Below the pieces are notes generated by a model, which saw nothing but the letters and a program-made list of their open reading frames with translations, did no database searches and was not told the DNA's origin. From Solitalea koreensis (GTDB taxonomy: Bacteria; Bacteroidota; Bacteroidia; Sphingobacteriales; Sphingobacteriaceae), in NCBI RefSeq assembly GCF_900182575.1, contig NZ_FXSZ01000001.1, forward strand, positions 637,160 through 701,159: a DNA stretch of 64,000 bases, read 5' to 3'. Below, one piece after another: positions 49,855-59,145 of the stretch. Position 1 is the stretch's first letter, and each line of letters begins with the position of its first letter. The translations under genes were made by a program, and so were the position numbers.

Positions 49855-51096
49855 TTATACCAACATGCGTAATGGCTCTTCCAGCAAGTTTTTCAACGTT
49901 TGAAGGAAGGCTGCGCCGGTTGCGCCATCTACTACTCGGTGGTCGCAAGAAAGCGTTACTTTCATTTCATTGCCTGGAACAATTTGTCCGTTTTTAACAA
50001 CAGGAACCTCTTTAATACCACCAACAGCTAAAATGCATGAATCAGGTGAGTTGATGATCGCCGTGAACTCGTCTAAGCCAAACATGCCAAGGTTAGAGAT
50101 GGTGAAAGTTGATCCTTCCCAATCAGAAGGCTGAAGTTTTTTAGCTTTTGCACGTTGAGCGAAATCTTTTACTTCTGTTGAAATCGCTGATAACGATTTG
50201 CCATCTGCAAAGCGAACTACAGGAACTAATAATCCGTCTTCAACAGCTACAGCAACACCAATATTTACATGATTATTGTAACGGATTTTATCGCCTAACC
50301 AGCTTGAATTAACATTTGGATGTTGTTTCAAGGCCACAGCTACTGCTTTAAGTACCATATCATTGAATGAAATCTTCACAGATGACATTTCATTCAGTTT
50401 GCTACGGGTTTCAATCGCCTTGTCCATGTTTATGGTCATCTTCAAATAGAAGTGAGGCGCAGTAAACTTGCTTTCAGACAATCGTTTGGCGATAACTTTA
50501 CGCATTTGCGAAACAGGTACTTCAGTGTAGCTTTCTTGTCCTGCGAATGAAGAGGCAGAAATCGTGCTAGAAGCAGTTGATGCTGATGCTGTTGCAGGCG
50601 TAAATGCTTCAACGTCTTTTTTTACAATTCGACCACCATCAGCAGAGCCTGCAATTTGAGAAAGGTCAATGCCTTTTTCTTCCGCAATTTTCTTAGCTAA
50701 TGGAGATGCTTTAACACGCGAATCGCTTTCGGCAGCCGAAGCTGAAGGCGCGGTTGCTTTAATTGCCGTAGTTACTTCAGCAACAGAAGCCACTGGCTCC
50801 GAGCCCACCTTTGATTCTGCTGGTGCAGATTCTGTTAATAATGATTTATAATCTTCTCCTTCATTTCCTAATACCGCGATAATCGCATCTACAGGAACTG
50901 CTTGGCCTTCTTCAACGCCTATATAAAGAAGAGTGCCTTCTTGAAATGATTCAAAGTCCATAGTGGCCTTGTCAGTTTCAACCTCAGCAACTAAGTCACC
51001 GGATTTTACTTTATCGCCCACTTTTTTGTGCCATTTAGCCAATACCCCTTCACTCATGGTATCGCTCATCTTTGGCATTCTTACAACTTCAGCCAT
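49855..51096 (-). CDS. pdhC: Pyruvate dehydrogenase E2, dihydrolipoamide acetyltransferase
   Basis: Core of the PDH complex, transferring acetyl to CoA. The 413-residue protein has one lipoyl domain (1-80; lipoylated lysine in VETDKATMDFES), an Ala/Ser-rich linker, the E1/E3-binding domain (about 127-163, KASPLAKKIAEEKGIDL), another linker and the catalytic domain (about 190-413) with the DHRVVDGATGAAFL active-site histidine. One lipoyl domain is fewer than in E. coli (three). It is 115 bp downstream of pdhA and presumably cotranscribed. LipA, encoded at 40427, would lipoylate it. A 2-oxo-acid specificity other than pyruvate cannot be formally excluded. Confidence 0.94.
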   Translation of the reverse strand: MAEVVRMPKMSDTMSEGVLAKWHKKVGDKVKSGDLVAEVETDKATMDFESFQEGTLLYIGVEEGQAVPVDAIIAVLGNEGEDYKSLLTESAPAESKVGSEPVASVAEVTTAIKATAPSASAAESDSRVKASPLAKKIAEEKGIDLSQIAGSADGGRIVKKDVEAFTPATASASTASSTISASSFAGQESYTEVPVSQMRKVIAKRLSESKFTAPHFYLKMTINMDKAIETRSKLNEMSSVKISFNDMVLKAVAVALKQHPNVNSSWLGDKIRYNNHVNIGVAVAVEDGLLVPVVRFADGKSLSAISTEVKDFAQRAKAKKLQPSDWEGSTFTISNLGMFGLDEFTAIINSPDSCILAVGGIKEVPVVKNGQIVPGNEMKVTLSCDHRVVDGATGAAFLQTLKNLLEEPLRMLV

Positions 51097-51210
51097 AGTA
51101 TCTTACAGATTAAAATTGATGTACAAAATAAGAGTTACGAATGAAAAGCCAATGCTAAACACTCATAACTCACTATATCATTGTCGATTTGGAACGTCCA
51201 AATCTGATTG

Positions 51211-52206
51211 TTAGTCCATAATGAATGGATAATCCTGTTGAACATACACATCAGTGTATAATTCTGAAGGATCTGGGTAGTTTGACTCTTCAGCAAATTT
51301 TACTGAATCTTCAACAGTCGCTTTTACGCGGGCCTCTACTTCATCAAACCAAGTTTGGTCAGCATAGCCTTTCGATTCGATGGTCGCTCTAACTTGCTCA
51401 ATTGGGTCTTTTGCTTTATACTCTTCTACTTCTTCTTTGGTACGGTATTTTGCCGGGTCAGACATTGAATGTCCTTTGTAGCGATAAGTACGAATTTCAA
51501 GAAAAGATGGACCTTCGCCTCTGCGCGCACGTTGTACAGCACGATCCATTGCTTCGTGAACAGCTTCGCAACTCATTCCGTCAACTGGTTCAGAAGGCAT
51601 GTCAAAGCCGAGCCCAATTTTATAAATGTCTTGCATGTTTGTTGTACGACCTACTGAAGTTCCCATTGCATAACCATTGTTTTCGCAAACAAAAATTACT
51701 GGAATGTTCCAGATCATTGCCATGTTGAATGTTTCATTCAAAGCCCCTTGACGAACAGCGCCGTCGCCCATGTAACAAACACATACTGTATCAGTGCCTT
51801 TGTATGCTTCAGCGAAAGCGATACCTGCTCCTAAAGGAATTTGACCTCCAACAATACCGTGGCCGCCAAAAAAACGATGTTCTTTTGAAAAGAAGTGCAT
51901 TGATCCTCCTTTGCCTTTTGAACAGCCGGTTTCTTTACCAAACAATTCTGCCATACATTCTCTTGCAGACATGCCTTTGCCTAAAGCAAGTGCATGATCG
52001 CGGTAAGCAGTAATAAATGCGTCATCAGGACGGGTTGCCGAAATTGATCCGGCAGCAACAGCTTCCTGACCAATGTATAAGTGACAAAATCCTCTGATTT
52101 TTTGTTGACCATATAGTTGACCTGAACGCTCTTCAAATTTTCGCATTAATAACATTGATTCATACCAATGTAAATAGGTCTCTTTTGTAATTGCTACAGA
52201 ACTCAT
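51211..52206 (-). CDS. pdhA: Pyruvate dehydrogenase E1 component, alpha subunit
   Basis: Decarboxylates pyruvate with thiamin diphosphate together with PdhB. From the ATG at 52206 (MSSVAITKETYLHWYESMLLM) the protein has 331 residues. The frame is open to 52251, but the extra N terminus contains an unlikely cysteine/histidine-rich lead, so 52206 is preferred. Hallmarks are GFCHLYIGQEAVAAG, the GGSMHFFSKEHRFFGGHGIVGGQ loop, and the ThDP motif CVCYMGDGAVRQGALNETFNMA. The regulatory phosphorylation loop of eukaryotes is represented by RTYRYKGHSMSDPAKYR. It lies upstream of pdhC. Confidence 0.95.
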   Translation of the reverse strand: MSSVAITKETYLHWYESMLLMRKFEERSGQLYGQQKIRGFCHLYIGQEAVAAGSISATRPDDAFITAYRDHALALGKGMSARECMAELFGKETGCSKGKGGSMHFFSKEHRFFGGHGIVGGQIPLGAGIAFAEAYKGTDTVCVCYMGDGAVRQGALNETFNMAMIWNIPVIFVCENNGYAMGTSVGRTTNMQDIYKIGLGFDMPSEPVDGMSCEAVHEAMDRAVQRARRGEGPSFLEIRTYRYKGHSMSDPAKYRTKEEVEEYKAKDPIEQVRATIESKGYADQTWFDEVEARVKATVEDSVKFAEESNYPDPSELYTDVYVQQDYPFIMD

Positions 52207-52490
52207 TAAAGATAGTTTATAAGCGATATTTTTGTGAACGCAAATGTACAATAAAATTGAAAAAACACTAACGAGAGTACACTAATCTGTTCAATACTTT
52301 AAATCTATGTCGTGGTTATTTGAACGAATAGTAATTTTTAATGCCTTTTTTTAAGTACCTTCGCGATCTTTCGTAACTTTTTAGACTACTTTGTCGTATA
52401 AGGGAATTCTAAGGCTTAGGGAAGAGGGAGCCTTGGCATTGTTATTGAATTATTAATTCTCTTTTTTTGCATTATTAAAAAATAATAACC

Positions 52491-53030
52491 TTGAGAAAAG
52501 TCCTACTTATTTTCATATGTATTATTTCCGTAAACACGGTTTCCGGTCAATCTATCAATAAAACTCTAGCTCCTCTGAATAAAGAGATTTCTGACCCTGA
52601 TTCATTAGGAAGCACCTATTATTCTCAACTTTTTGGATTTAATGTAGCCTCAAAAGCAAATCTTAAACTATTCGAGTTTGTCTATAATTGGATGGGCACC
52701 CCTTATCGTTTTGGAGGAGACTCGCGTAAAGGAATCGATTGCTCTCGATTTGTGAACAAGGTTTATGATTATGTGTATGATGTATTCCTTGGCGGCGCAA
52801 GTTCACGTGATATTTATAAAAATGTGATCCCTGTTGGGAAAGATGAGTTAAAAGAAGGCGATTTCGTGTTCTTTAAAATTAAATCGAGAGTTATTACTCA
52901 TATAGGAATATATTTGGGCGGTGGAAAATTTGCTCACTCGGCTTCTTCAAAAGGGGTTTCAGTAGGAAATTTAGACGACCCTTACTTTAAGCGCTACTTT
53001 TTTACCGGCGGCAGAATAGAACAACAATAA
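52491..53030 (+). CDS. NlpC/P60 cysteine peptidase, secreted
   Basis: A 179-residue cell-wall hydrolase beginning at a TTG (signal peptide MRKVLLIFICIISVNTVSG, 1-19). The NlpC/P60 domain spans about 60-175: GTPYRFGGDSRKGIDCSRFVNKVY carries the catalytic Cys84, and ITHIGIYLGGGKFAHSAS carries the catalytic His. It probably cleaves D-gamma-Glu-diamino-acid bonds in peptidoglycan peptides. The 239-bp region before it (52252-52490) is AT-rich with one small hairpin at 52411-52434 (AAGGCT/AGCCTT), which I could not assign to any known element. A terminator follows at 53061. Confidence 0.9.
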   Translation: MRKVLLIFICIISVNTVSGQSINKTLAPLNKEISDPDSLGSTYYSQLFGFNVASKANLKLFEFVYNWMGTPYRFGGDSRKGIDCSRFVNKVYDYVYDVFLGGASSRDIYKNVIPVGKDELKEGDFVFFKIKSRVITHIGIYLGGGKFAHSASSKGVSVGNLDDPYFKRYFFTGGRIEQQ

Positions 53031-53060
53031 TTAGGACAGGTATTAAAACCCTAATATAGC

Positions 53061-53087
53061 AAGGCTCCTTCATCGGGGCCTTTTTTA
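53061..53087 (+). terminator. Terminator after NlpC/P60 gene
   Basis: AAGGCTCC pairs with GGGGCCTT (one wobble) around TTCATC, with six T residues beyond. It faces the convergent ceramidase-like gene. Confidence 0.85.
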
Positions 53088-53088
53088 G

Positions 53089-53805
53089 TTAAATCCAAAA
53101 TGATTGCTGGCTTGGAATAAGAATACGTTCATCGTACGTATTGACATGATAAATAAATTGAAACATACAGTTAACGGCAATTAACCCGAATAGATGCCAG
53201 AGAAAATGAGTCCCCATCGGTAAAATCGCCCATTTATCTGCAATTCTGAAAAACAAGGCCACTCCAAAGGCGGTAAAGCCTATCGCAACTAATCTCCAGT
53301 TATAAAACTTGTGCATTAAAAGAAAGAAAATAGTTGGTCCCGCAATAACAATTGCCATAGTTATATAATTAAGGTTAATGCTAAGATGTGAATTTTCTTC
53401 TCCCGAAAGTTTATAAATCAAAAACTGTAAGCCCATAAGCAGGGCAAAAATTGAAGTAGATAGAACTACATTTTTTGTAACTCTAATAAGGAAATAGAAA
53501 GAGGCCATTAACGAAAGGATTACAATAGGAAGCCAGTCCATCAACAAGAATACTTTTGACTCGCGCAGTGCATGATAAAGAGTACCTCCAATAGCCCCAA
53601 TCGTTAAAACCACCAAGCTAATGCTTAAAAAGGGATATTTTTTATAATTCCCTCTAAGTTTATAAAACCAGAAGATGGCTAAAAAAACGAATAGCAAACC
53701 TGACGCAGCGTTAAATGGCTCTACAATGGTTCTATGTAAGTTTGTTTCTGCATAAATAGGACCTCCATCACTTAAAATTTGTAGAAGTGTATAGCATGTA
53801 ATCAT
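53089..53805 (-). CDS. Ceramidase-like seven-span membrane hydrolase (CREST family)
   Basis: A 238-residue membrane protein with about seven spans. Features of the alkaline-ceramidase/PAQR/CREST superfamily are VEPFNAASGLLF near residue 30, GGTLYHALRESKVFLLMDWLP (His and Asp near 77-90) and GTHFLWHLFGLIAVNC near 200 with two histidines, which would form a zinc site. Bacteroidota of this group make sphingolipids, so ceramide or a related lipid amide is a natural substrate, although the sequence does not fix it. It is convergent with the NlpC/P60 gene. Confidence 0.83.
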   Translation of the reverse strand: MITCYTLLQILSDGGPIYAETNLHRTIVEPFNAASGLLFVFLAIFWFYKLRGNYKKYPFLSISLVVLTIGAIGGTLYHALRESKVFLLMDWLPIVILSLMASFYFLIRVTKNVVLSTSIFALLMGLQFLIYKLSGEENSHLSINLNYITMAIVIAGPTIFFLLMHKFYNWRLVAIGFTAFGVALFFRIADKWAILPMGTHFLWHLFGLIAVNCMFQFIYHVNTYDERILIPSQQSFWI

Positions 53806-54028
53806 AGATCAGCTCCTTTTCCTTTTGAATAATAAAACCACTTGAGAAGAATAAATGTTTAGCCATCTCAAAAAAATAGTCAAACAAATTTTGCTTAAAG
53901 TTTCTTGTGAACCAAAGAAGTCTGTTCTATTGAGCCTGATAACGTTTTGATATTTTCAACAAAAACAAACGATATTTTAATTATTTTTAAAATTATGCAG
54001 GCTGTTTATTAAAAATGCTAAAATTCAT

Positions 54029-54058
54029 TTTGTGTTTTGCAAAAAATGTATAAGTTTG
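54029..54058 (+). promoter_or_regulatory. Probable thr promoter
   Basis: TTTG (54029-54032), 18-nt spacer, TAAGTTTG (54051-54058), an exact -7 match. Transcription should start near 54062-54065. The stretch 53806-54028 is AT-rich and shows no other feature. Confidence 0.6.
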
Positions 54059-54076
54059 TAATACAACGCTGAACAA

Positions 54077-54175
54077 TTGAAATTATTAATTTTAAATATC
54101 GCCAAGCATATTGAAGTTGCAAGCATTGTAACTGTATTCGGCATTTTTACAATAATTACAATTATTACCCCTTAG
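54077..54175 (+). CDS. thrL: thr leader peptide, Thr/Ile-rich
   Basis: An open frame of 32 codons plus TAG with a possible TTG start, ending ...TVFGIFTIITIITP. The last nine residues contain three Thr (ACA, ACA, ACC) and four Ile codons, the arrangement expected for a leader controlling a threonine operon that also feeds isoleucine, as in E. coli thrL. There is no in-frame ATG, so the start is uncertain and translation is inferred from the codon pattern, its position 13 nt after the predicted transcription start and the attenuator that follows. A second small ORF (54243-54281, MKFEGEYIYILI) downstream may also matter. Confidence 0.6.
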   Translation: MKLLILNIAKHIEVASIVTVFGIFTIITIITP

Positions 54176-54219
54176 GGGGTCAAGTATATATTATCCGCGC
54201 CCCGTATGGGCACTTTTCT
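54167..54219 (+). promoter_or_regulatory. Candidate thr operon attenuator
   Basis: Three mutually exclusive pairings are visible: ACCCC (54167-54171, inside the last Thr/Pro codons) with GGGGGT (54175-54180); GGGGG (54175-54179) with GCCCC (54199-54203); and GCCC (54199-54202) with GGGC (54208-54211), the last followed by ACTTTTCT. A ribosome held at the Thr/Ile run would hide the first arm and favour the middle pairing, an antiterminator. The terminator stem is short (4 bp), so strength is uncertain. A further hairpin at 54298-54322 lies just before the thrA start. Confidence 0.6.
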
Positions 54220-54339
54220 ACGAAATCCACTCTTTTTTAATTATGAAGTTTGAAGGTGAATATATTTATATTCTCATTTAGGCTATTTATAATCCGATCG
54301 CCTTCGATTTGTTGCGAAGCGACTTAAAACGAATAACAT

Positions 54340-56778
54340 ATGAAAGTTTTAAAATTTGGAGGCTCATCAGTAGCCTCCGCAGAGAACATTGAAAAGGTAG
54401 TAGTAATTGTTAAGCAAAAAGCCGAACAGAGCAATGTGGCAATTGTGGTTTCTGCCTTGGGAAGAGTGACGGATAAATTGATTTCAGCAGGAAAACTTGC
54501 TTCAACAGGCAACGAAGAATATAAGCACATACTTGTTGAATTGGAAGAGCGACATTTAGCCGAAGTTCGTAACCTCATTCCTGTTTCAGCGCAAAGTTCA
54601 GTGCTTAGTCAGGTAAAAAAACGTTTAAACGAAATAGATAACATTTGTGAAGGTGTGTACTTAATCGGTGAGCTCTCGAAAAAAACGCTTGACCGTATTA
54701 TGAGTTACGGAGAATTGCTTTCGTCGTTGATTATCGCTGAAAAACTAAAAGCGGAAGGCGTAGATGTTGCTTTAAAGGACACACGTGAGCTCATCAAAAC
54801 CGATGCCCATTATGGCAATGCCAATGTGGATTTTGATAACAGCAACTTGCTTATCTGGCAGTACTTTAATCAGTCAAGCCGCATCACTGTATTGCCCGGC
54901 TTTGTCGCATCTACTGAAAGCAATGAAACTACAACCTTGGGCAGAGGTGGTTCAGACTATACCGCATCAATCATTGCAGGGGCATTAAATGCGGAAGTAC
55001 TTGAAATTTGGACGGATGTAAGCGGAATGATGACTGCCGATCCACGTATTGTCGGCCAAGCCTATCCGATTGATAAAATTTCTTATGGCGAAGCGATGGA
55101 ACTTTCTCATTTCGGTGCGAAAGTGATTTATCCGCCAACCATTCAGCCTGTTCTCGAAAGAAAAATTCCTGTTTGGATTAAAAACACCTTTGCGCCGAAT
55201 GACGCCGGAACCTTAATTCTGGAGAACGGAAATGAGAGCCCTGGGATTGTGAAAGGTCTTTCAAGTGTGGACAAGATAGCGTTGTTAAGCCTGGAGGGCA
55301 GCGGCATGGTTGGTGTTCCCGGTTTTTCAAGACGCTTGTTTGATGCCCTTTCCCGTAAACTGATCAATGTAATTTTTATCACTCAAGGGTCTTCCGAACA
55401 TTCTATAAGCGTTGGAGTGCTTGAAGAAGATGTAATTAGGGCTAAAACCGTTGTCGACAGTGAGTTTGCGTTTGAGATAAGTATCAAAAAAGTTGAACCC
55501 TTAAGCGTTGAACGTGGCCTTTGTATCGTTGCTCTTGTTGGCGATAAAATGCGGAGCCAACCGGGAGTAAGCGGCAAAATGTTTAGTGCATTAGGGAGAA
55601 ATGGGATTAACGTACGCGCAATTGCTCAAGGCTCTTCAGAAAAAAATATATCTGCCGTAATTAACGAGAAAGATGTACGAAAAGCCCTCAATGTGTTGCA
55701 TGAAGAGTTTTTTGAAACGCCGACCAAACAGGTGAATTTATTTATAGTTGGTACAGGCAACGTAGGCGGTAAACTCATTGAGCAAATCCGCAAACAGCAA
55801 CATTTTTTGAAAGAAGAACTCCGCTTAAACGTGCGCATAATTGGCTTGGCAAACAGCAAGAAAATGTGCTTTGATGAAAACGGAATGGACCTGGAAAACT
55901 GGAAAGAAAAACTCCTGGAAGGCGAAACAATGGACATGCGACAGTTTATACAACGCAGCAAAGCTTTGAATAAAAGAAATAGTGTTTTTGTCGACAATAC
56001 AGCCAGTGAAGCAGTTTCTAAAATATATGAAGAATTGCTTGAGAACAACATTTCGTTGGTTACCTGCAATAAAATTGCCTGCGCATCTACTTATAAAAAC
56101 TATCGTAAATTAAAGCAATTGGCGATGAATCAGAATGTTTCTTTCTTATTTGAAACAAACGTTGGAGCAGGATTGCCAATCATAGGAACCTTGAATGATA
56201 TGGTTCGTAGTGGTGACAGGGTCCGCAAAATTGATGCTGTGCTTTCGGGAAGCTTAAACTTTATTTTTAATAATTTTAAGGAAGGCGTAAGTTTTGAAAA
56301 TGTAGTTCGGCAGGCACAAACCGAAGGCTATACCGAACCTGATCCACGCATTGATTTAACCGGAACGGATGTTAAACGTAAAATTTTAATTCTGATTCGT
56401 GAAAGTGGCGTTGCCATGGAAATGGAAGATATTGCTACCGATTCATTTATGCCAGCCGATTGTTTGGAAGGAACTGTAGATAATTTCTTCGCAAAATTAA
56501 AAGAACACGGACAGGTGTTTGATGAAATTTACAAAAGAGCCAATGCAGAGGGTAAAAAGCTGAAGTTCGTAGCTTCCTATAATGAAGGGAAAGCAAAAGT
56601 GGGCCTTCAGGCTGTGGATCGCGACCATCCGCTGTACATGCTCGACGGAAAGGATAACATAGTGTTGTTCACCACTGATCGTTATCATGAACAACCGCTT
56701 ATCGTAAAAGGCGCAGGAGCAGGCGCCGAAGTAACTGCATCAGGAATTTTTGCTGACATAATTAAAACTGCCAGATAA
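54340..56778 (+). CDS. thrA: Bifunctional aspartate kinase / homoserine dehydrogenase
   Basis: First and third steps of the aspartate pathway toward threonine. The 812-residue protein has the kinase domain (1 to about 290; MKVLKFGGSSVAS start, TLGRGGSDYTASIIAGAL, EIWTDVSGMMTADPR), two ACT-type regulatory segments (about 310-460; GVPGFSRRLFDAL, QPGVSGKMFSALGRNGINV) and the homoserine dehydrogenase domain (about 465-812; VNLFIVGTGNVGGKL, FLFETNVGAGLPIIG, EGYTEPDPRIDLTGTDVKRK). Feedback by threonine through the ACT domains is expected. It shares one base with thrB. The upstream leader suggests attenuation. Confidence 0.97.
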   Translation: MKVLKFGGSSVASAENIEKVVVIVKQKAEQSNVAIVVSALGRVTDKLISAGKLASTGNEEYKHILVELEERHLAEVRNLIPVSAQSSVLSQVKKRLNEIDNICEGVYLIGELSKKTLDRIMSYGELLSSLIIAEKLKAEGVDVALKDTRELIKTDAHYGNANVDFDNSNLLIWQYFNQSSRITVLPGFVASTESNETTTLGRGGSDYTASIIAGALNAEVLEIWTDVSGMMTADPRIVGQAYPIDKISYGEAMELSHFGAKVIYPPTIQPVLERKIPVWIKNTFAPNDAGTLILENGNESPGIVKGLSSVDKIALLSLEGSGMVGVPGFSRRLFDALSRKLINVIFITQGSSEHSISVGVLEEDVIRAKTVVDSEFAFEISIKKVEPLSVERGLCIVALVGDKMRSQPGVSGKMFSALGRNGINVRAIAQGSSEKNISAVINEKDVRKALNVLHEEFFETPTKQVNLFIVGTGNVGGKLIEQIRKQQHFLKEELRLNVRIIGLANSKKMCFDENGMDLENWKEKLLEGETMDMRQFIQRSKALNKRNSVFVDNTASEAVSKIYEELLENNISLVTCNKIACASTYKNYRKLKQLAMNQNVSFLFETNVGAGLPIIGTLNDMVRSGDRVRKIDAVLSGSLNFIFNNFKEGVSFENVVRQAQTEGYTEPDPRIDLTGTDVKRKILILIRESGVAMEMEDIATDSFMPADCLEGTVDNFFAKLKEHGQVFDEIYKRANAEGKKLKFVASYNEGKAKVGLQAVDRDHPLYMLDGKDNIVLFTTDRYHEQPLIVKGAGAGAEVTASGIFADIIKTAR

Positions 56779-57731
56779 TGAGTGAAATTAAAACATTTAC
56801 GCCGGGAACAGTCGCCAATGTTTCATGCGGATTTGACGTTCTTGGTTTTGCACTGGATAGTCCGGGCGATGAAATGGTATTGAGGCGTACCGTTGAAAAA
56901 ACGGTAAAAATAACCAGAATCGATGGCTATGATCTGCCCAAAGAACCACTACGTAATGTTGCAGGCGTGGCCTTGTTGGCTATGCTAAAGGAATATAGGG
57001 GCGATGCAGGGTTTGAAATTGAGATCTACAAAAAAATAAAACCGGGAAGCGGCATCGGTTCCAGCGCGGCAAGTGCAGCAGGCGTAGTGGTTGCGGCTAA
57101 TAAATTATTAGGAGAACCCTTTTCTAAAACGGAACTCGTTCGCTTTGCCATGGAAGGCGAACGCCTGGCATCAGGTGTAGCGCATGCCGACAACATTGCT
57201 CCCGCAATTTTTGGAGGATTTACCCTAGTTAGAAGCTATGCGCCGCTTGATATAATTACCCTTGACACTCCTTCAGAACTGTTTGCAACCGTTATTCATC
57301 CACAGATAGAGGTAAGAACGGCTGATGCGCGTGAAATTTTGAAGAAGAATGTTTTGCTTAAAGACGCAATTAAACAATGGGGAAATGTAGGTGGCTTGGT
57401 GGCGGGTTTAATGAAATCGGACTATGGACTGATTAGTCGCTCCCTTGAAGATGCCATTGTGGAGCCTATTCGTTCTATACTTATTCCCGCTTTTCAGGAA
57501 GTCAAGTTGAAATCGAAGGAGGCAGGAGCTTTAGGCGGAGGAATTTCAGGATCAGGACCATCCATTTTTATGTTGAGCAAAGGCGAAGAAGCGGCTCAAC
57601 AGGTTAAAATGGCGATGGCCGATGTGTATGAAAAGGTTGGAATTGATTTCGACATCCATCTATCAAAAGTTAATCAAACCGGAGTTAAAGTAATAGCTAT
57701 AAAAGAAAACAATGAAATACTACAGTCTTAA
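56778..57731 (+). CDS. thrB: Homoserine kinase
   Basis: GHMP-family kinase phosphorylating homoserine, the fourth step of threonine synthesis. The 317-residue protein starts TFTPGTVANVSCGFDVLGFALD, has the ATP-binding KPGSGIGSSAASAAGVVVAA loop (about 91-110) and the third motif LGGGISGSGPSIFML near 250. Start overlaps the thrA stop (TAATG), and its 3' end overlaps thrC by 20 bp, so translation of all three is coupled. Identity and operon are secure. Confidence 0.97.
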   Translation: MSEIKTFTPGTVANVSCGFDVLGFALDSPGDEMVLRRTVEKTVKITRIDGYDLPKEPLRNVAGVALLAMLKEYRGDAGFEIEIYKKIKPGSGIGSSAASAAGVVVAANKLLGEPFSKTELVRFAMEGERLASGVAHADNIAPAIFGGFTLVRSYAPLDIITLDTPSELFATVIHPQIEVRTADAREILKKNVLLKDAIKQWGNVGGLVAGLMKSDYGLISRSLEDAIVEPIRSILIPAFQEVKLKSKEAGALGGGISGSGPSIFMLSKGEEAAQQVKMAMADVYEKVGIDFDIHLSKVNQTGVKVIAIKENNEILQS

Positions 57732-59028
57732 TCATAATACGCCTAAAGTATCTTTCAGCGAAGCTGTTGTCCGTGGTTTGGCTCCTGATAAAGGGCTTTA
57801 TTTTCCTGAGTCAATTACTCCGCTTGATTCAGAGTTTATTAAAAATATTGAGCGTTACTCAAATGAAGAAATCGCGTTTCAGGCTATACGGCAGTTTGTT
57901 GGCGATGAAATCGCTGAACAGGAGCTACGGCGTATTGTGGCAGAAACCATCAATTTCGACTTTCCATTGGTTGAAGTTGAAAAGGATGTGTATTCATTAG
58001 AGCTTTTTCATGGTCCAACGTTGGCATTTAAAGATGTCGGGGCGCGTTTTATGGCACGTTGTTTAGGTGCGTTTTCAAAATTTGAGCAGAAAAAGGTAAC
58101 GGTTTTGGTAGCGACTTCCGGCGATACGGGCGGAGCAGTGGCAAACGGATTTTTAGGAGTAAAAGGAGTAGATGTTGTTATTCTTTATCCTAGTGGAAAA
58201 GTGAGTGATATTCAGGAAAAGCAACTAACCACGCTCGGACAAAACATTTCAGCGCTTGAAGTAAAGGGCACTTTTGATGATTGTCAACGAATGGTAAAAA
58301 CAGCTTTTTTGGATGAAGAAGTAAATCAGGTTATCAATCTTACATCTGCTAACTCCATTAACGTAGCACGGTGGCTACCACAAATGTTTTATTACTTTTT
58401 TGCCTATAAAGAACTTAAAAACAAATCGAAGAAAGTTGTTTTTTCAGTACCAAGTGGTAATTACGGAAATATTTGTGCCGGTATGGTCGCAGCCAAATTA
58501 GGCTTGCCAATTCATCATTTCGTGGCTTCAACAAACGCAAATAAAGTAGTTCCTGAATATTTGCAGACCGGGACATACGAGCCCCGAGAGTCAGTTGCCA
58601 CAATTTCAAATGCCATGGACGTTGGCGACCCGAGCAATTTTGTGCGTATACAGGAAATTTACGGCAAACAAATTGAAAACCTGAAAGCCCATCTAACGGG
58701 CTATAGCTTTACTGATGAACAAACACGCGCTGTCATTAAAGAAACAAAAGATCAGATTAACTATTTGCTCGACCCACATGGAGCAGTAGCCTATTTGGGC
58801 TTAAAGAAGGAATTAGATCTCAAATCAGACTTCCAAGGAGTATTTTTGGAAACAGCACACCCTTGTAAATTTTTAGACGTTATGGAAAGCATTACCGGAG
58901 AAAAGGTGTTAATTCCGGAAGAACTAGCAAGCGTTATGTGCCTTAAAAAGAACTCTTTACGCATCGATAACCAATATGAAGAGTTAAAAGGTTTTCTTAC
59001 TAAAAAAACACAACAAATAGTGGTATAA
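57712..59028 (+). CDS. thrC: Threonine synthase
   Basis: PLP enzyme making threonine from O-phosphohomoserine. The 438-residue protein has MKYYSLNHNTPKVSFSEAVVRGLAPDKGLYFPE at the N terminus, the PLP lysine in FHGPTLAFKDVGARFMAR (about residue 105), LVATSGDTGGAVANGF and INSANSI-like NLTSANSINVARWLPQ, FSVPSGNYGNICAG for phosphate binding. Length is that of the long (class I) form. Its start lies within thrB, and a terminator follows 25 bp after its stop, closing the thrLABC operon. Confidence 0.97.
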   Translation: MKYYSLNHNTPKVSFSEAVVRGLAPDKGLYFPESITPLDSEFIKNIERYSNEEIAFQAIRQFVGDEIAEQELRRIVAETINFDFPLVEVEKDVYSLELFHGPTLAFKDVGARFMARCLGAFSKFEQKKVTVLVATSGDTGGAVANGFLGVKGVDVVILYPSGKVSDIQEKQLTTLGQNISALEVKGTFDDCQRMVKTAFLDEEVNQVINLTSANSINVARWLPQMFYYFFAYKELKNKSKKVVFSVPSGNYGNICAGMVAAKLGLPIHHFVASTNANKVVPEYLQTGTYEPRESVATISNAMDVGDPSNFVRIQEIYGKQIENLKAHLTGYSFTDEQTRAVIKETKDQINYLLDPHGAVAYLGLKKELDLKSDFQGVFLETAHPCKFLDVMESITGEKVLIPEELASVMCLKKNSLRIDNQYEELKGFLTKKTQQIVV

Positions 59029-59053
59029 ATTTTAGATTTGGCTGAAACTTTGC

Positions 59054-59097
59054 GGGCTTTCGAAACGTTATATTCAATGTTTGAAAGCCCATCGTTT
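59054..59097 (+). terminator. Terminator after thrABC
   Basis: GGGCTTTCGAAAC (59054-59066) pairs with GTTTGAAAGCCC (59079-59090) with one bulged base around a 12-nt loop, then ATCGTTTTT. Confidence 0.9.
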
Positions 59098-59145
59098 TTG
59101 CATACCAAATTAAATTTATGTCTCGTTCTTTAACCTTTATGACTT

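Noticed and set aside
52252..52490. Structured leader RNA before the NlpC/P60 gene
   Set aside because: Only one small six-pair hairpin (52411-52434) is visible and no known riboswitch core could be matched.
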